Assembly (NCBI RefSeq): GCF_024139115.2
Contig: NW_026942958.1
Location: forward strand, 496,001 to 560,000
Direction of reading: 5' to 3'
Source: Armigeres subalbatus
Lineage: Eukaryota > Arthropoda > Insecta > Diptera > Culicidae
DNA length: 64,000 nt
Below are positions 9,986-21,159 of this stretch, one piece after another. How positions within the stretch are numbered: position 1 is the first letter of the stretch; the number at the start of each line of letters is the position of its first letter. The notes beneath the pieces are model-generated. The model ran no database searches, was not told the origin of the DNA, and saw only the letters and a program-made list of their open reading frames with translations. A program made the translations under genes and the position numbers.

Positions 9986-12280
9986 CACAAAACTATCCGT
10001 CATCAACAATGTTCGGTACCGACGACGGCCGTGGTACGACCTAGAGCGACTGAAGCAACCTGATGTCGCCGCTGCAGACGCGCAGCATCTCGAGGCAGCG
10101 TTGCCGGAAGAGGGTGAGCTCGATGTGGCCCCTCTTGAGAACTGCTGGAATACAGTCAAAGCAGCCATTAACGACGCAGCGGAGAACAACGTCGGGTATT
10201 TGGGTCGAAGTCGACGGAACGATTGGTTCGACGAAGAGTGCAGACAGATTCTGGAGGAGAAGGACGCAGCCGGGGCGGTCGCGCTGCAGCAAGGTACCCG
10301 GCAGAACGTGGAACGTTATAGACGGAAGCGGAGACAGCAGACCCGCCTTTTTCAGGAGAAGAAACGCCGCCTGGAAGAAGCGGAGTGCGAGGAGATGGAA
10401 CAGCTGTGCCGTTCTCAAGATACACGCAAGTTCTATCAGAAGCTCAACGCATCCCGCAAAGGCTTCGTGCCGCGAGTCGAAATGTGCCGGGATAAGGATG
10501 GGAGCATCTTGACGAACGAACGTGTGGTGATCGAAAGGTGGAAGCAGCACTACGAGGAACATCTGAATGGCGCTGAGAGTACAGGCAGTGAAAGTCAAGG
10601 CAGCGGAGGAGATGACTACGTCAGTTCAGCGGACAATGGAAGCCAACCAGCCCCCACCTTGAGGGAAGTTAAGGATGCCATTCAACAGCTAAAGACCAAT
10701 AAAGCAGCTGGTAAGGATTGTATCGGAGCTGAGCTCATCAAGATGGGTCCGGAAAAGCTGGCCACTTGCCTGCACAAACTGATAGTCAGAATCTGGGAAA
10801 CCGAACAGCTACCGGAGGAGTGGAAGGAAGGGGTTATATGCCCCATCTACAAGAAAGGCGACAAACTGGAGTGTGAGAACTTTCGAGCGATCACCATCCT
10901 TAATGCCGCCTACAAAGTAATATCCCAGATCATCTTCCGTCGTCTGTCACCATTAGTGAACGAGTTCGTGGGAAGTTATCAAGCCGGCTTCGTTGACGGC
11001 CGCTCGACAACGGACCAGATCTTTACTGTACGGCAAATCCTTCAAAATGCCGTGAATACCAGGTCCCAACGCACCATCTGTTCGTTGATTTCAAGGCGGT
11101 ATACGACAGTATAGACCGCGTAGAGCTATGGATAATTATGGACGAGAACAGCTTCCCTGGGAAGCTTACCAGACTGATTAAAGCAACGGTGGATGGTGTG
11201 CAAAACTGTGTGAAGATTTCGGGCGAACACTCCAGTTCGTTCGAATCGCGCCGGGGACTAAGACAAGTTGATGGACTTTCGTGCCTGTTGTTCAACATTG
11301 CGCTAGAAGGTGTCATGCGGAGAGCCGGGTGTAACAGCCGGGGTACGATTTTCAACAGATCCAGTCAATTTATTTGCTTCGCGGATGACATGGACATTGT
11401 CGGCCGAACATTTGCAAAGGTGGCAGAACTGTACACTCGCCTGGAACGTGAAGCAACAAAAGTTGGACTGGTGGTGAATGCGTCAAAGACAAAGTACATG
11501 CTTGTGGGCGGAACCGAGCGTGACAGGGCCTCCTGGAAAGCAGTGTTACGATAGACGGGGATACCTTCGAGGTGGTCGAGGAATTCGTCTACCTCGGATC
11601 CTTGCTAACGGCTGACAACAACGTTAGTCGTGAAATACGAAGGCGCATCATCTGTGGAAGTCGGGCCTACTACGGGCTCCAGAAGAAACTGCGGTCGAAA
11701 AAGATTCGCCACCGCACCAAATGTGTCATGTACAAGACGCTCATAAGACCGGTTGTCCTCTACGGACATGAAACATGGACAATGCTCGAGGAGGACTTGC
11801 AAGCACTCGGAGTATTCGAGAGACGGGTGCTTAGGACCATCTTTGGCGGTGTGCAAGAAGACGGTGTGTGGCGGCGAAGAATGAACCATGAGCTCGCCCA
11901 ACTCTACGGCGAACCCAGTATCCAGAATGTAGCTAAAGCCGGAAGCCCGAGCAGCACAAGTCAGACAAAAATGGTTGCAGCAACTTCATTGTGACTAAAT
12001 CTGGTCACATATGAGTTGCAGTAACCTATGTGGAACTTGTGTGCTACAGGGAAGGGTACGATGGGCAGGACATGTTGCAAGAATGCCGGACAGCAACCCT
12101 GCAAAGATGGTGTTCGTTTCCGATCCGGCAGGTACGAGACGGCGTGGAGCGCAGCGAGCGAGATGGGCAGACCAGGTGCAAAACGACTTGGCGAGCGTGG
12201 GGCGTATCCGAGGATGGAGAGATGCGGCCTCGAACCGTGCATTGTGGCGTCAAATTGTTGATTCAGTGTTATCTGTTTAG
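9986..12280 (+). pseudogene. A2 reverse transcriptase and C-terminal region, broken
   Basis: An open frame to 11114 covers a coiled, highly charged linker and the RT N-terminal motifs (VICPIYKKGDKLE near 10830; ITILNAAYKV near 10890; YQAGF near 10978). A one-base frameshift in an A run near 11045 throws the next motif (LFVDFK) into another frame. The palm continues with RGLRQVDGLSCLLFNIALEG (the usual RQGDG is RQVDG here) and the active-site CFADD near 11379. The C-terminal part contains YGHETWTM, an FERRVLRTIFGG stretch and RWAGHVARM, typical of this clade. A second frameshift near 11540 and the MITE at 11946 complete the inactivation. Confidence 0.88.
11946..12049. mobile_element. Foldback MITE in A2, about 104 bp
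   Basis: Comparison with copies A3 and A4 shows extra sequence between gccggaag and ggtacgatggg. The insert is almost wholly palindromic: cccgagcagcacaagtc at the left pairs with gtgtgctacag at the right, and inner blocks around ggttgcagcaactt and aagttgcagtaacc also pair with scattered mismatches. The flanking ggaag (11941-11945 and 12050-12054) is the likely target duplication; a 3-bp aag reading is also possible because the ends are imperfect. It has no coding capacity. Confidence 0.85.
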
Positions 12281-12305
12281 ATGTTAACTAAATAAATGAA
12301 ATGAA

Positions 12306-13435
12306 CACGAGCATGTGACGTGACAATGCCCAGGAGGACTATCCCAACCGGCAACCGCAAACCGGTGCATTGGTGGACGAGCACGATAGCTGATCTTCAC
12401 AGAACCTGTCTTAGAGCTAAAAAAAGAAAGACACCGGGTGTTCCAAGCAGCGAACAGAGCTCTGAACTATGAAATCCGATGTAGTAAGAGAACCTGCTTT
12501 GAAGAGCTGTGTAGGATGGCCAATAATACTCTTTGGAGGGATGCATACAGGATAATGATGGCTAGAATCAGGATTGTTGAAGGTTTGTTCCCGAAGCATG
12601 ACTCATCGGACTGGCTCGCCACACCGTACGAGTTAGTGAACGTGGTACCGCTATTGATTAACGATGAGCTTATCGCCGTTGCAAGAAAATTTAAGCTAAA
12701 TAAGGCACCCGGTCCGGATTGTATTCCTAAGCTGGTCTTTGAGCACGCGATTCTTGCCGCCCCAGATATGTTCAAGAGCTGTTTCCAAAGTTGCCTGGAC
12801 TAAGGAAACTTCCCAGATCGTTGAAAACGGTAGAAGTTGATTCTATTGCCTAAGCCTGGGAAATCCCCGGGAGATCCTTCAGCATACAGACCAATTTGCC
12901 TACTCGATACAACTGGTAAGTTGTTAGAGAGGGTGATCCTGAATAGATTGACGGACTATGCGGAGTGTGCTGGTGGCTTATCAAGCAACCAGTATGGGTT
13001 CCGCAAATGCCGTTCTACCTTCGAAGCAATTCAGTCGGTAACGGAAACGGCTAAGATAGCGCTTGGTTTTAATAGGGGAGGTATTAGGTACTGTGCATTG
13101 CTTATACTAGATGTAAAGCATGGATTTAATAACGCCAGCTGGGCAGATATAGCTGATTCCCTGCATTGATTGAGAGTCTCGGATTATCTGTGCAGGATTC
13201 TGGATAGCTATTTTCAGAACAGGATATTGTTAGTCGACACCGACGCTGGTCAGCAGTTGATTGAAGTGTCAGCAGGTGTTCCACAGGGATCGATCCTCGG
13301 ACCGGTTCTGTGGAATATCATGTATGATGGAGTATTACGCTTAAATCTCCCGGCCGGTGTGAAAATAGAAGGCTTTGCGGATAATGTAATGCTAGAGGTC
13401 ACAGGCGACACTCTCGACGTTGAATTGAAAGCTTC
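12306..13435 (+). pseudogene. R1-like element B, middle part (linker and reverse transcriptase)
   Basis: This continues the element begun at 7980. An initial MPRRTIPTGNRKPVHWW-type stretch (12330 on) is the endonuclease-RT linker typical of R1-group ORF2. RT motifs follow: NKAPGPDCIPK near 12700, PKPGKSPGD and AYRPICLLDTTGKLLERV near 12850, a motif A relic LILDVKHGFNNAS near 13103, motif B GVPQGSILGPVLWN near 13277, and motif C near 13371, where the usual FADD is FADN. Loss of the second catalytic Asp and several stops make it a pseudogene. It is cut at 13450 by RTE fragment A3. Confidence 0.85.
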
Positions 13436-13450
13436 ATAAGCGATCAGCAG

Positions 13451-13833
13451 GAGTATTCGAGAGACGGGTGCTTAGGACCATCTTTGGCGGTGTGCAACAA
13501 GACGGTGTGTGGCGGCAAAGAATGAACCATGAGCTCGCCCAACTCTACGGCGAACCCAGTATCCAGAAGGTAGCTAAAGCCGGAAGGGTACGATGGGCAG
13601 GACATGTTGCAAGAATGCCGGACAGCAACCCTGCAAAGATGGTGTTCGTTTCCAGGTACGAGGTACGAGACGGCGTGGAGCGCAGCGAGCGAGATGGGCA
13701 GGCCAGGTGCAAAACGACTTGGCGAGCGTGCGGCGTATCCGAGGATGGAGGAATGCGGCCTCGAATCGTGTATTGTGGCGTCAAATTGTTGATTCAGTGT
13801 TATCTGTTTAGATGTAGACTAAAAAATGAATGA
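13451..13833 (+). mobile_element. 5'-truncated RTE-like insertion A3 with 15-bp target duplication
   Basis: This 383-bp fragment is the 3' end of family A (GVFERRVLRTIFGG to the ctaaaaaatgaatgaa tail). It is bracketed by ataagcgatcagcag (13436-13450) and ataagcgattagcag (13834-13848), a 15-bp target duplication with one mismatch. Removing the insert and one duplication rejoins the R1-like frame (ISRVEEWLKSRT). The structure is the expected outcome of target-primed reverse transcription that stopped early. The open frame in it is only the C-terminal part of the parental protein. Confidence 0.93.
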
Positions 13834-13848
13834 ATAAGCGATTAGCAG

Positions 13849-14880
13849 AGTCGAAGAATGGCTCAAGTCAAGGACGTTGGCGTTAGCACATTACCAGACT
13901 GAGGTTGTTGTGGTGCATAACCGCCATGGGTTGCAGCAAGCGAGGATAAACGTAGGGACCTGCACAGTTAACTTCGTGAGGTCATTAGCTCAATTTCACG
14001 AGCCACGTCGATTATGTATGCCAAGGGGCTTCATTGGCGATAAAATCTATATAGCGAACTATGTCCAACGGATTGGCGGTGCAAAGTCAGGTGCGTAGGC
14101 TTATAGCGGGTGTAGCATTGTCTATTATCCCATACGGCGTTGCAGCATGGTCCAAAGCACTAAAGGCCGGGTGCAATGTTAAGACATTAATCAGGGTACA
14201 CCGGCTGATGTGTCTGCGAATTGCAAGCGCATACCGCACCTTATCTTATGAGGCGGTGTGCGTCATTGCTGGGATTATGCCGATAGACATACTTTTGGAG
14301 GAAGATGTGGAGTGCTTCAACGATAGGGACTCGGTGCAAGTGCGACGTGTCGAGAGAGCAGCTTCGTTGCTCAAATGGCAAAGAGCATGGGACACTGCAG
14401 TCAAAGGTCGTTGGACCCAGAGACTGATTCTGGAGGTATCGAATTGGATTAGTAGGAAGCATGGTCAGGTCAACTTCCACCTATCACAAGTGTTGTCCGA
14501 ACACGGCTGCTTTAAAAAGTTCCTGCATAGGTTCGTGTTCGCAGATTCTGCGGAGTGCCCGGAATGTGCAGGTGAGGTATAATCGGCAGAGCATGTGATG
14601 TTTGCATGCCCGCGATTCGATGTTGAACGCAATGCCATGCTGCTTGTCAGCGGCATGGATACAACCCCGGACAACCTTGTTGAGAGGATGTGTCGGGAAG
14701 AGGTTATATGGAATGCGGTGAACACAGCGTCTCAACAGATTATGTCGAAACTAAAGCGGTGGTGACGTCTTCAACAAAACCAGCAGCTGCAAAAGAGACT
14801 ACTGTGATGTAGTGAACACCATGTTTACCCCGACAACAAAAACGTCGCGAGTGGGCTGCGGTGACCTCAGTATGTAGATA
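13849..14880 (+). pseudogene. R1-like element B, 3' part
   Basis: The post-palm part of R1-like ORF2 is recognisable: TLALAHYQTE (13875), RRLIAGVALSIIPYGVAAW (14097), a SYEAVCVIAGIMPIDI stretch (14245) and a C-terminal zinc-knuckle relic, CPECAGEV (14557) followed after a stop by SAEHVMFACPRF (14587). This CCHC-like C-terminus is characteristic of R1-group elements, which unlike I-group elements lack RNase H here. The 3' end is not marked by a tail and is placed approximately. Confidence 0.8.
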
Positions 14881-15299
14881 TAGAGGTCATTGCGGTTCCA
14901 GTGCGGTGTTTGTTGTCAGGCGCTCGTCAACTACGCAAGTTTATTACACAGACTGATAGGTTACTATCAAAGATTTAGATCGATCGACACCCTTGAAATC
15001 GATGTTGTGTTATAACGTCGAGTTCGTTAGCATAGGCTTGAGCGTTCTCAATAGTGCTTCCCCGATGTATTGCTTAATTGCGGACCGGGGGATACGGAAT
15101 GGCGAAAGGGTTTTGGTTTTAGTGGGTCGGGTGAGCCCATCCCCACACTACCTGAGTTAACCTTCTCAGGTGTCTGTTTGCAGATTTCCGTTTACCCTTA
15201 CTTAACCTTTACGATAACAGCAGACGAAAACGACCCAAAATTATTTTTCAATTTGCTCTCATTTCGTCAAGGATCACCCGATTTTAACGAAACAGGCAT
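14881..15299. other. No gene recognised
   Basis: May include the 3' untranslated end of R1-like element B. No motif or repeat could be assigned. Confidence 0.35.
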
Positions 15300-16860
15300 G
15301 GTTGGATCGAAAATTTAATATATTTTCAGGAAATGGGTTGAGGACATGAATTTTCGTAACGGTTCAGGATTGAGTCCAAAACCCCGTGGGGTACCTATGG
15401 TAAACCAGAATGTAATTTTTCCAAGAAACTCACGAAAAAATGATTTTGTTCATGAAAAATCTATGAATGGTGAATCTAAATGCAGTCATATGTTATATTT
15501 GAGATTTCAAGGACCCAGCAATTGGTTCCGGGTACATGGCTGCTTGATATCGGTTCCGGTAGGGACCTAAAGTGGACACTTCCGAAATGTATATATTGGA
15601 ACCGTATAAATACCCAAATGACTTGAATTCAGTCACAAAAGAAAAAGGAGCTCATGCCTTATATTTTAAAGTGTGTTTGACCACCTTCAGGTGGCCAACC
15701 TGGAGCCGGTTCCGGTGGGAACCCAATGAGGACATTTACGGATTTGATCATATTGGTGTCGTTCGACGGCTTAAACTTCGGGATTTTACTCGAATAAGCG
15801 ATTCGAACTCATGCCAAATATTTCCAAGTGAATTTGGTCACACTCAGATGGCCAACCTGGAGCCGGTTCCGGTGGGAACCCAATGAGGACAATTACGGAT
15901 TTGATCAAATTGGTGCCGTTCGATGGCTTAAAATTCGGGATTTTTCTCAAACAAGCGACTAGAACTCATGCCGAGTACTTGCAGGGGAGTTTGGTAACAA
16001 GGATGTTATCGATCATTTAGTAATCCGCGTTCGATCATTTAGTAGTTTGTCAATAACTCATTGCAGAGGCTGAATTTCAAAACGTGTTGTATGGTGGAAC
16101 TTTTAGTGGGAAGATTTTTCTACAACTCTCCTGAACAGGTCGAAGTTCGAATTCCACTGCTAAAGGAGTTACGGTGCTAGTTGCTATACTTATACTAAAT
16201 GATAACAAAATATGCAATAATTTAGTCTAAGTTACTGCTAATAGCGCTATGGCTCCGTTATTAATGAAATTCAAACAACGACTTGTAAGGCAGAGTTGTA
16301 GAAAAACCTTTGCACTAGAAGTCCTCCATACAACACATTTTGAAATTCAGCCTCTGGAATGAGTTATTGATAAACTACTAAATGATCGAAGGCAGATTAC
16401 TAAATGATCGATAACATCCTTGTTTGGTAACCTTTTGGTGGCAAACCTGGACCCGGTTCCAGTGGGAACCCAAAGAGGACATACCGAATTGGGCATATTG
16501 GTGTAGTTCAACGGCTTGAAATTTGGTATTTTCCACACATAAGCAAATGGAACTCATGCTGAGTACTTCCAAGATATTTTGGTCACCTTCAGGTGGCCAA
16601 CCTGGAGCCGGTTCCGGTGGGAACCCAATGAGGACATTTACGGATTGGATCATATTGGTGCCGTTCAACGGCTTATAATTCGTGTTTTTTCACGAATAAG
16701 CGAATGGTGAGTACTTCAAAGTGAGTTTAGTCACAATAAGTTGGCCAACTTGGAGCCGGTTCCGGTGGGAACCTAAGAGAAAATTTACGGAATTGAACAT
16801 ATTGGTGCCGTTCGTCGGCTTAAAATTCGTGATTTCTCATGAATAAGGGATTGGAAAAAC
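15300..16860. repeat. Satellite of about 155-bp units
   Basis: A core ggccaacctggagccggttc followed by cggtgggaaccca recurs with starts near 15693, 15850, 16440, 16595 and 16743. Spacing is 157, 155 and 148 bp once the MITE at 15999-16421 is discounted. Each unit continues with atttacggattt, gtgccgttcgacggctt and an aataagcgat word. Looser units extend left to about 15330. The unit length is not a multiple of three and frames shift between units, so open frames here are not evidence of a protein. Confidence 0.9.
15999..16421. mobile_element. Foldback MITE, 423 bp, with 10-bp target duplication
   Basis: The left arm (aaggatgttatcgatcattt onward) and the reverse complement of the right arm match for roughly 190 bp with scattered differences, so the element is nearly one long hairpin. 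It is flanked by identical gtttggtaac (15989-15998 and 16422-16431); removing it restores a normal satellite unit. A one-armed relative lies at 32846-33086. No coding capacity; the parent superfamily is unknown. Confidence 0.93.
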
Positions 16861-19774
16861 AATTGCTCAACAATGAGATAACGTTGAAATTTTACATTTT
16901 AGTGCATTTAAGATGGTGGTCGAAATTGGAATCAAAGTGTTCGAAATTTGAGACAAAGTTTGGCAGAAATAGTTACAATCAATAAAATATGTATATCAAG
17001 GGCTTAAATGAAACTTCTATTCTCGCGCTACCCGATACAATACAAATGATCTATTAAAATTTGTTGATTCATGTGCCATAACAACCTCCGAAATAAAAAA
17101 ATGTGCTGAGGTGTTCGTAATTTGGATCAAAACGGTACTCATAATCGCATTATTCCTTACTGTTTTGATTTCATCATATTTCCGGAAAGTATAAAGTATG
17201 ATGCAAATAAACGTCACATGAAACGACAAGTGGAAGATATGATGAATTATTTAAATAAGAAATTCTGAAGATATTTACTTACGCTGATCTTAGATTGCCT
17301 CAACTACTATACCATCGTTGCGATTGAACTGAAGTCATCAGGGTACCATGCGGTTTTTTTTATTATTAGGGAGCTGTTATTATTATTGGGTAATGAAATT
17401 TTGTTTCCACTAGACATCATGCATTATCTGCGTTTGTGATTTGCAATTTGGAGAAAATTCCAAATTATTGCGTTCTTTAAAAGGCTCAAAACCCACCAAT
17501 AGTCGTAGAATTAGTTAGTTCGCATACAGGGTAAAACACGGCGATTCAAAGTTTACACAAAAAAATCTTACAGTTATTGCATAAAGTCTTAGCATATACA
17601 ATTCTGCAATGTTTCAATACAAAATAACATAAAATTGAACTCATTGCCAGCCACTGTCAGGTGCTTGCGATGAACACGAGCGTTTCCCGAAGCGTCGTGT
17701 TCTATGCTGCATCTTTCAGTGGTATGAAGAGGTATCAAAATCTTCCGAAATTGTATATGCCAACATTTTCAACATTGTATGTACTGTCGTAATATGGAAA
17801 AGTGACGTTTGTGACAGATTACAACATACGTGTTTTCCATTTTTCTTTTAAATAGAGCGATAAGAACAGCTCGTTTACACCATTTTTAGAATATTCATTA
17901 CGGCTGTGTAAGGTTCTTATGCAAAACGAGTTAAAATATCCCATCTGCTGGTTTGATATATAGGTCATTTGATTATGTTTTAGCGAAAAAATAGATAGCT
18001 TTAGGTGTATCTTGATTGTCGTGATTAGACATCCATGTCATTAGAGGATCTGCAGCTATGATTTCTTCGTATTCACAAGTATCCTTCCGCCCCATAAATT
18101 GTAAACGCAGAACTTCAAGCGAGAGCAAACTGGTCATCAAAAATATATCAATTCATGTAGCAGCTTCAATACCCTCCTTACGAATCGATCTAACCAATCA
18201 TTATTCAAAGAACCTACACTGGAATATCTTTTGTTACACTTCGTACGATAATACGTTTTACTTTTACTATTCAAGTGTAGTTTCTGATACGAACCAATTT
18301 ACAATTTACACCCCCTTCGTATTGATTGGTATGACACTTGACCTTCTGGACCTTTTCCCAAAATATCCGTTTTCTAATGAACTACGCTTCTGCCATTCAG
18401 TACACCTTCTTCATACACGAGTGTAACAAAAACGTCGTCGTCGTCGTCGCGAAACCGGGGAGGATCCGGACACGTTTTATCAATATTCATCATCACGATC
18501 ACGCCAAACAGTCTCAATGACCCCCGGGCGACACTTGAGCACCGAGAGCAGCATCCAGCCATCGCAACGAGGGGTAGAGGCAGCAGCCTGACCATCAGGC
18601 GGCATCAGCGCAGTCGATGCAGCAGTCAGCGTGCTCAACGACGAACGAGAGAAATGACCACATCGCTAAACGATCACCATTATTTTCGCATAAAATTTCA
18701 AACCCCTTCTGAATTTTGCATTCTGGCGGTGATCAACTGCGTGCCGCTCTTCAAGCCAAGTCAAGTGGCTGGCCGTGGTCATATGTGTGGTATTGCTGAG
18801 ATTTTGCTTCCTCGGGGAAATATAATCTCGAGTTAGTCGTTTTTGGGTATGGTACCGAACCAATCATCAACCAAGAAAGTGCGGTCAAAACGGGAGAAGC
18901 GGAGAAGCTGAGTATGGGCAAGCAATCGTTTAGCAAATAAACGCAAGCATAAACGGTGATGCGAGCTACCGTTTCTTCTATCGGGAATGTTAACTTTTAG
19001 AATGATGGCTAGAATAGCTATGAAGAGATTAACATTGAACTGGTGCCAGCGACAGTGGTACATGTCACATTAAGTAAATTTTAGAGGAGACGCATTTTCC
19101 CAAAAACTTCAAATAATAAATTCAAATTAACAACAAAGCAATGAAAAGGAATTTTATTCGTTGCTTATTTGATTTTGATTTTGATATTTGATTTTATCCA
19201 AGTTAGCAAGAAAAAGCCCCAAAGTTGGTGCTGAATTTCTTTGTTTTGCGATGATATGAGATAAGATGGAAAACGGAACAGTTCCCCTACATTATTTACC
19301 TTATTGCTTGGGCAGAAACTTAAAATTCACGAGCTGTCATTTCTCTGATCTTTATTAAACATCGGTGTTTGAACCTGTCGTTAGATTTCTAAGCTCTCAA
19401 CTACATCAAGTTTTGACGGCGAAGAGACATTTTTTAAAATTCTTATATTTGATGTCTTAATTAGGTGATTTTACTAATGCACGTGCTCTACTACCTTAGA
19501 TCTAAATTCGTAATGCAATCCCTCATCATATTACCTTTTCCCCATGCTTACTTCCGCTATATGTTGCTTGAACCTCACCTAATGATCTTTTCGTATGACC
19601 TACAGATTTTTTTCACGATGAGAGCAACTTGATCTATAAATGCATGCCTTATTCAACATTTATACTTTATCCTTTGTAGAACCGATCAATGACTTGAGTT
19701 GCTGGAGCATATTAGACCATTGAAGGAGAGCGCGGTTTTCCTAAAAAAAAGCAAAAGGAGAAGCTAACACCCCT
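16861..19774. other. No gene recognised
   Basis: Mostly AT-rich DNA. Positions 17671-17701 hold a small hairpin (gaacacga and tcgtgttc). Positions 18425-18660 are markedly GC-richer and begin with a (gtc)5 run; they could be an unrecognised exon, promoter or element fragment, but show no conserved protein. The 122-codon plus-strand frame at 18058-18426 has no recognisable domain. Confidence 0.4.
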
Positions 19775-20145
19775 AAATCATAAGATCATTCCGTGCCGAT
19801 AGTTCGAACGAGCCAGACGTGTGTGCTGTGTCTCATCGCGGGTTTTGTTCGGTAGTGCGAGTCTATTGTGTGGTGCCTACCTACGGATCCAAGGCGATCA
19901 CTGTCGGCGAGCGAAGTAGCTGCTTCTGGCGACGCCAGTGAAGCAGGCTATTGTTTCTGCTGCTACCTATACAGCAGCAGCGCAGATAAGTGGAAGGCAT
20001 TGTTTAATTATTCTCCCATCCCTCTGATACAGAGTGGAATTAATTATAATAAATTAAATTAGTTTTTTTATATTTTTTTTTCTAATTTGCTATTAGTTCT
20101 AAGTTAGCATAAGAATTATTTGTCCTTCCACCTTGCGAGGTGATA

Positions 20146-21159
20146 ATGGAGGCAGAGACTATGGGGGGCGATAGTCCTTCAAAAGATGTCCGCACACGAT
20201 TGTACCATGCGGCTTCGCCTGGGCCTTGGGTTGTTTACTTTCGGCAGAAAGTGAAAAGTCTAGACTTTCTCGGCATTAAGCGAGATTTGACGCGTCGTTT
20301 TACGAAACTTGATTTTAGTCAGATCAACAGGAACAAGCTACGAATCACCGCACCTACATATCAGGTGGCGAACGAAATTGCTGAAGACAAGGCCTACAAT
20401 GTAGAATATTTAGTTTATGTCCCCTCGCGAGAGGTCGAATTCGAAGGTGTGATCAACGCAGCGAGCCTGACTTGCAAGGATGTACTTGCGGGAAAAGGCC
20501 GCTTAAAGAACGCAATAGAGTCTACCGTGGATATTCTGGATTGCAAGGAATTGCATTCAGCAACCATGGTAGATGGCAAAAAGGTATATTCTAAGTCAGG
20601 CTCGCTTCGGGTGACGTTTGCCGGTTCGATTCTCCCAAAATATGTCGATTTAGAGAATATGTTGTTTCCGGTGCGTCTTTTTGTACCAAGGGTATTTAAT
20701 TGTACCAATTGCAAACAACTTGGTCACACTGCCGAGTTTTGTGACAACAAACCACGTTGTGGTAAATGTTTCGAAAGACATCGGGAGGAATCCTGCCAGC
20801 AACAAGCCACAAAATGTGCTTATTGTGGTATGGCTCCTGCCCATGGTTTGCAAGATTGCCCGGTGTACAGAAAGCGCACCCAAAAAGTGAAGCGCTCGTT
20901 GGTACAGCGCTCCAAGCAGACTTATGCGGAAATGGTTAAAGCGCAAGACACATCCGCCGATACCACTGCAAAGGCTGCTATTTCAGCTAACGTTCAAGTG
21001 AGTGATTATTATGATTCCATATGCATTGACGAATTGGACTCTGACGCAGCTGATATGGATGATTCTACGGAGGTACACGTGCCCGAAAAGAGGAAGCAAC
21101 CGTCTTCCCCGGGATTGCGCCGTAAGAAATCAAAAGTCATCCAGCTTGTCCAAATCTGA
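20146..21159 (+). CDS. C1 ORF1: gag-like nucleic-acid-binding protein (truncated)
   Basis: This ORF1 would coat element RNA. I start it at ATG 20146; the GTG six bases upstream is not needed. Residues about 25-150 form an RRM-like region (PGPWVVYF, then YVPSREVEFEGVI). Three zinc knuckles follow: CTNCKQLGHTAEFC (about residue 186; CX2CX4HX4C), CGKCFERHREESC (CX2CX3HX4C) and CAYCGMAPAHGLQDC (CX2CX5HX4C). A basic tail ends early: relative to C2 a small deletion near 21143 shifts the frame to a stop, and about 75-90 codons homologous to C2 remain untranslated downstream. It is still the longest intact gag frame in the window. Confidence 0.88.
   Translation: MEAETMGGDSPSKDVRTRLYHAASPGPWVVYFRQKVKSLDFLGIKRDLTRRFTKLDFSQINRNKLRITAPTYQVANEIAEDKAYNVEYLVYVPSREVEFEGVINAASLTCKDVLAGKGRLKNAIESTVDILDCKELHSATMVDGKKVYSKSGSLRVTFAGSILPKYVDLENMLFPVRLFVPRVFNCTNCKQLGHTAEFCDNKPRCGKCFERHREESCQQQATKCAYCGMAPAHGLQDCPVYRKRTQKVKRSLVQRSKQTYAEMVKAQDTSADTTAKAAISANVQVSDYYDSICIDELDSDAADMDDSTEVHVPEKRKQPSSPGLRRKKSKVIQLVQI

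Larger units (their letters stand above)
9111..12304 (+). mobile_element. RTE-like non-LTR retrotransposon, copy A2 (nearly full length)
   Basis: This is the most complete copy of family A. A 5' leader from about 9172 is shared with 27899 (tgtcaggcc start), followed by an AP-like endonuclease, reverse transcriptase, a basic C-terminal region and a very short 3' end: the stop codon lies about 25 bp before the tail ctaaataaatgaaatgaa. No RNase H domain is visible. This architecture fits the RTE clade, whose insect members are often annotated as craniofacial development protein 2-like or endonuclease-reverse transcriptase. It interrupts R1-like element B. The exact 5' boundary is uncertain between 9111 and 9172. 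A MITE sits at 11946-12049. Confidence 0.85.

Noticed and set aside
10041..10598. 185-codon minus-strand frame (and the similar one at 29534-30130)
   Set aside because: Antisense shadow of the charged linker of RTE family A, appearing in both copies only because the copies are similar.
15572..15886. 104-codon frame and similar frames across the 155-bp satellite
   Set aside because: The frames cover satellite units whose length is not a multiple of three, so repeated peptide similarity is not conserved in frame.
15300..16860. CRISPR-like array
   Set aside because: The repeated blocks are long and divergent with no unique spacers of uniform length; it is a eukaryotic satellite.
18058..18426. 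122-codon plus-strand frame
   Set aside because: AT-rich, no domain, no neighbouring exon or promoter evidence.
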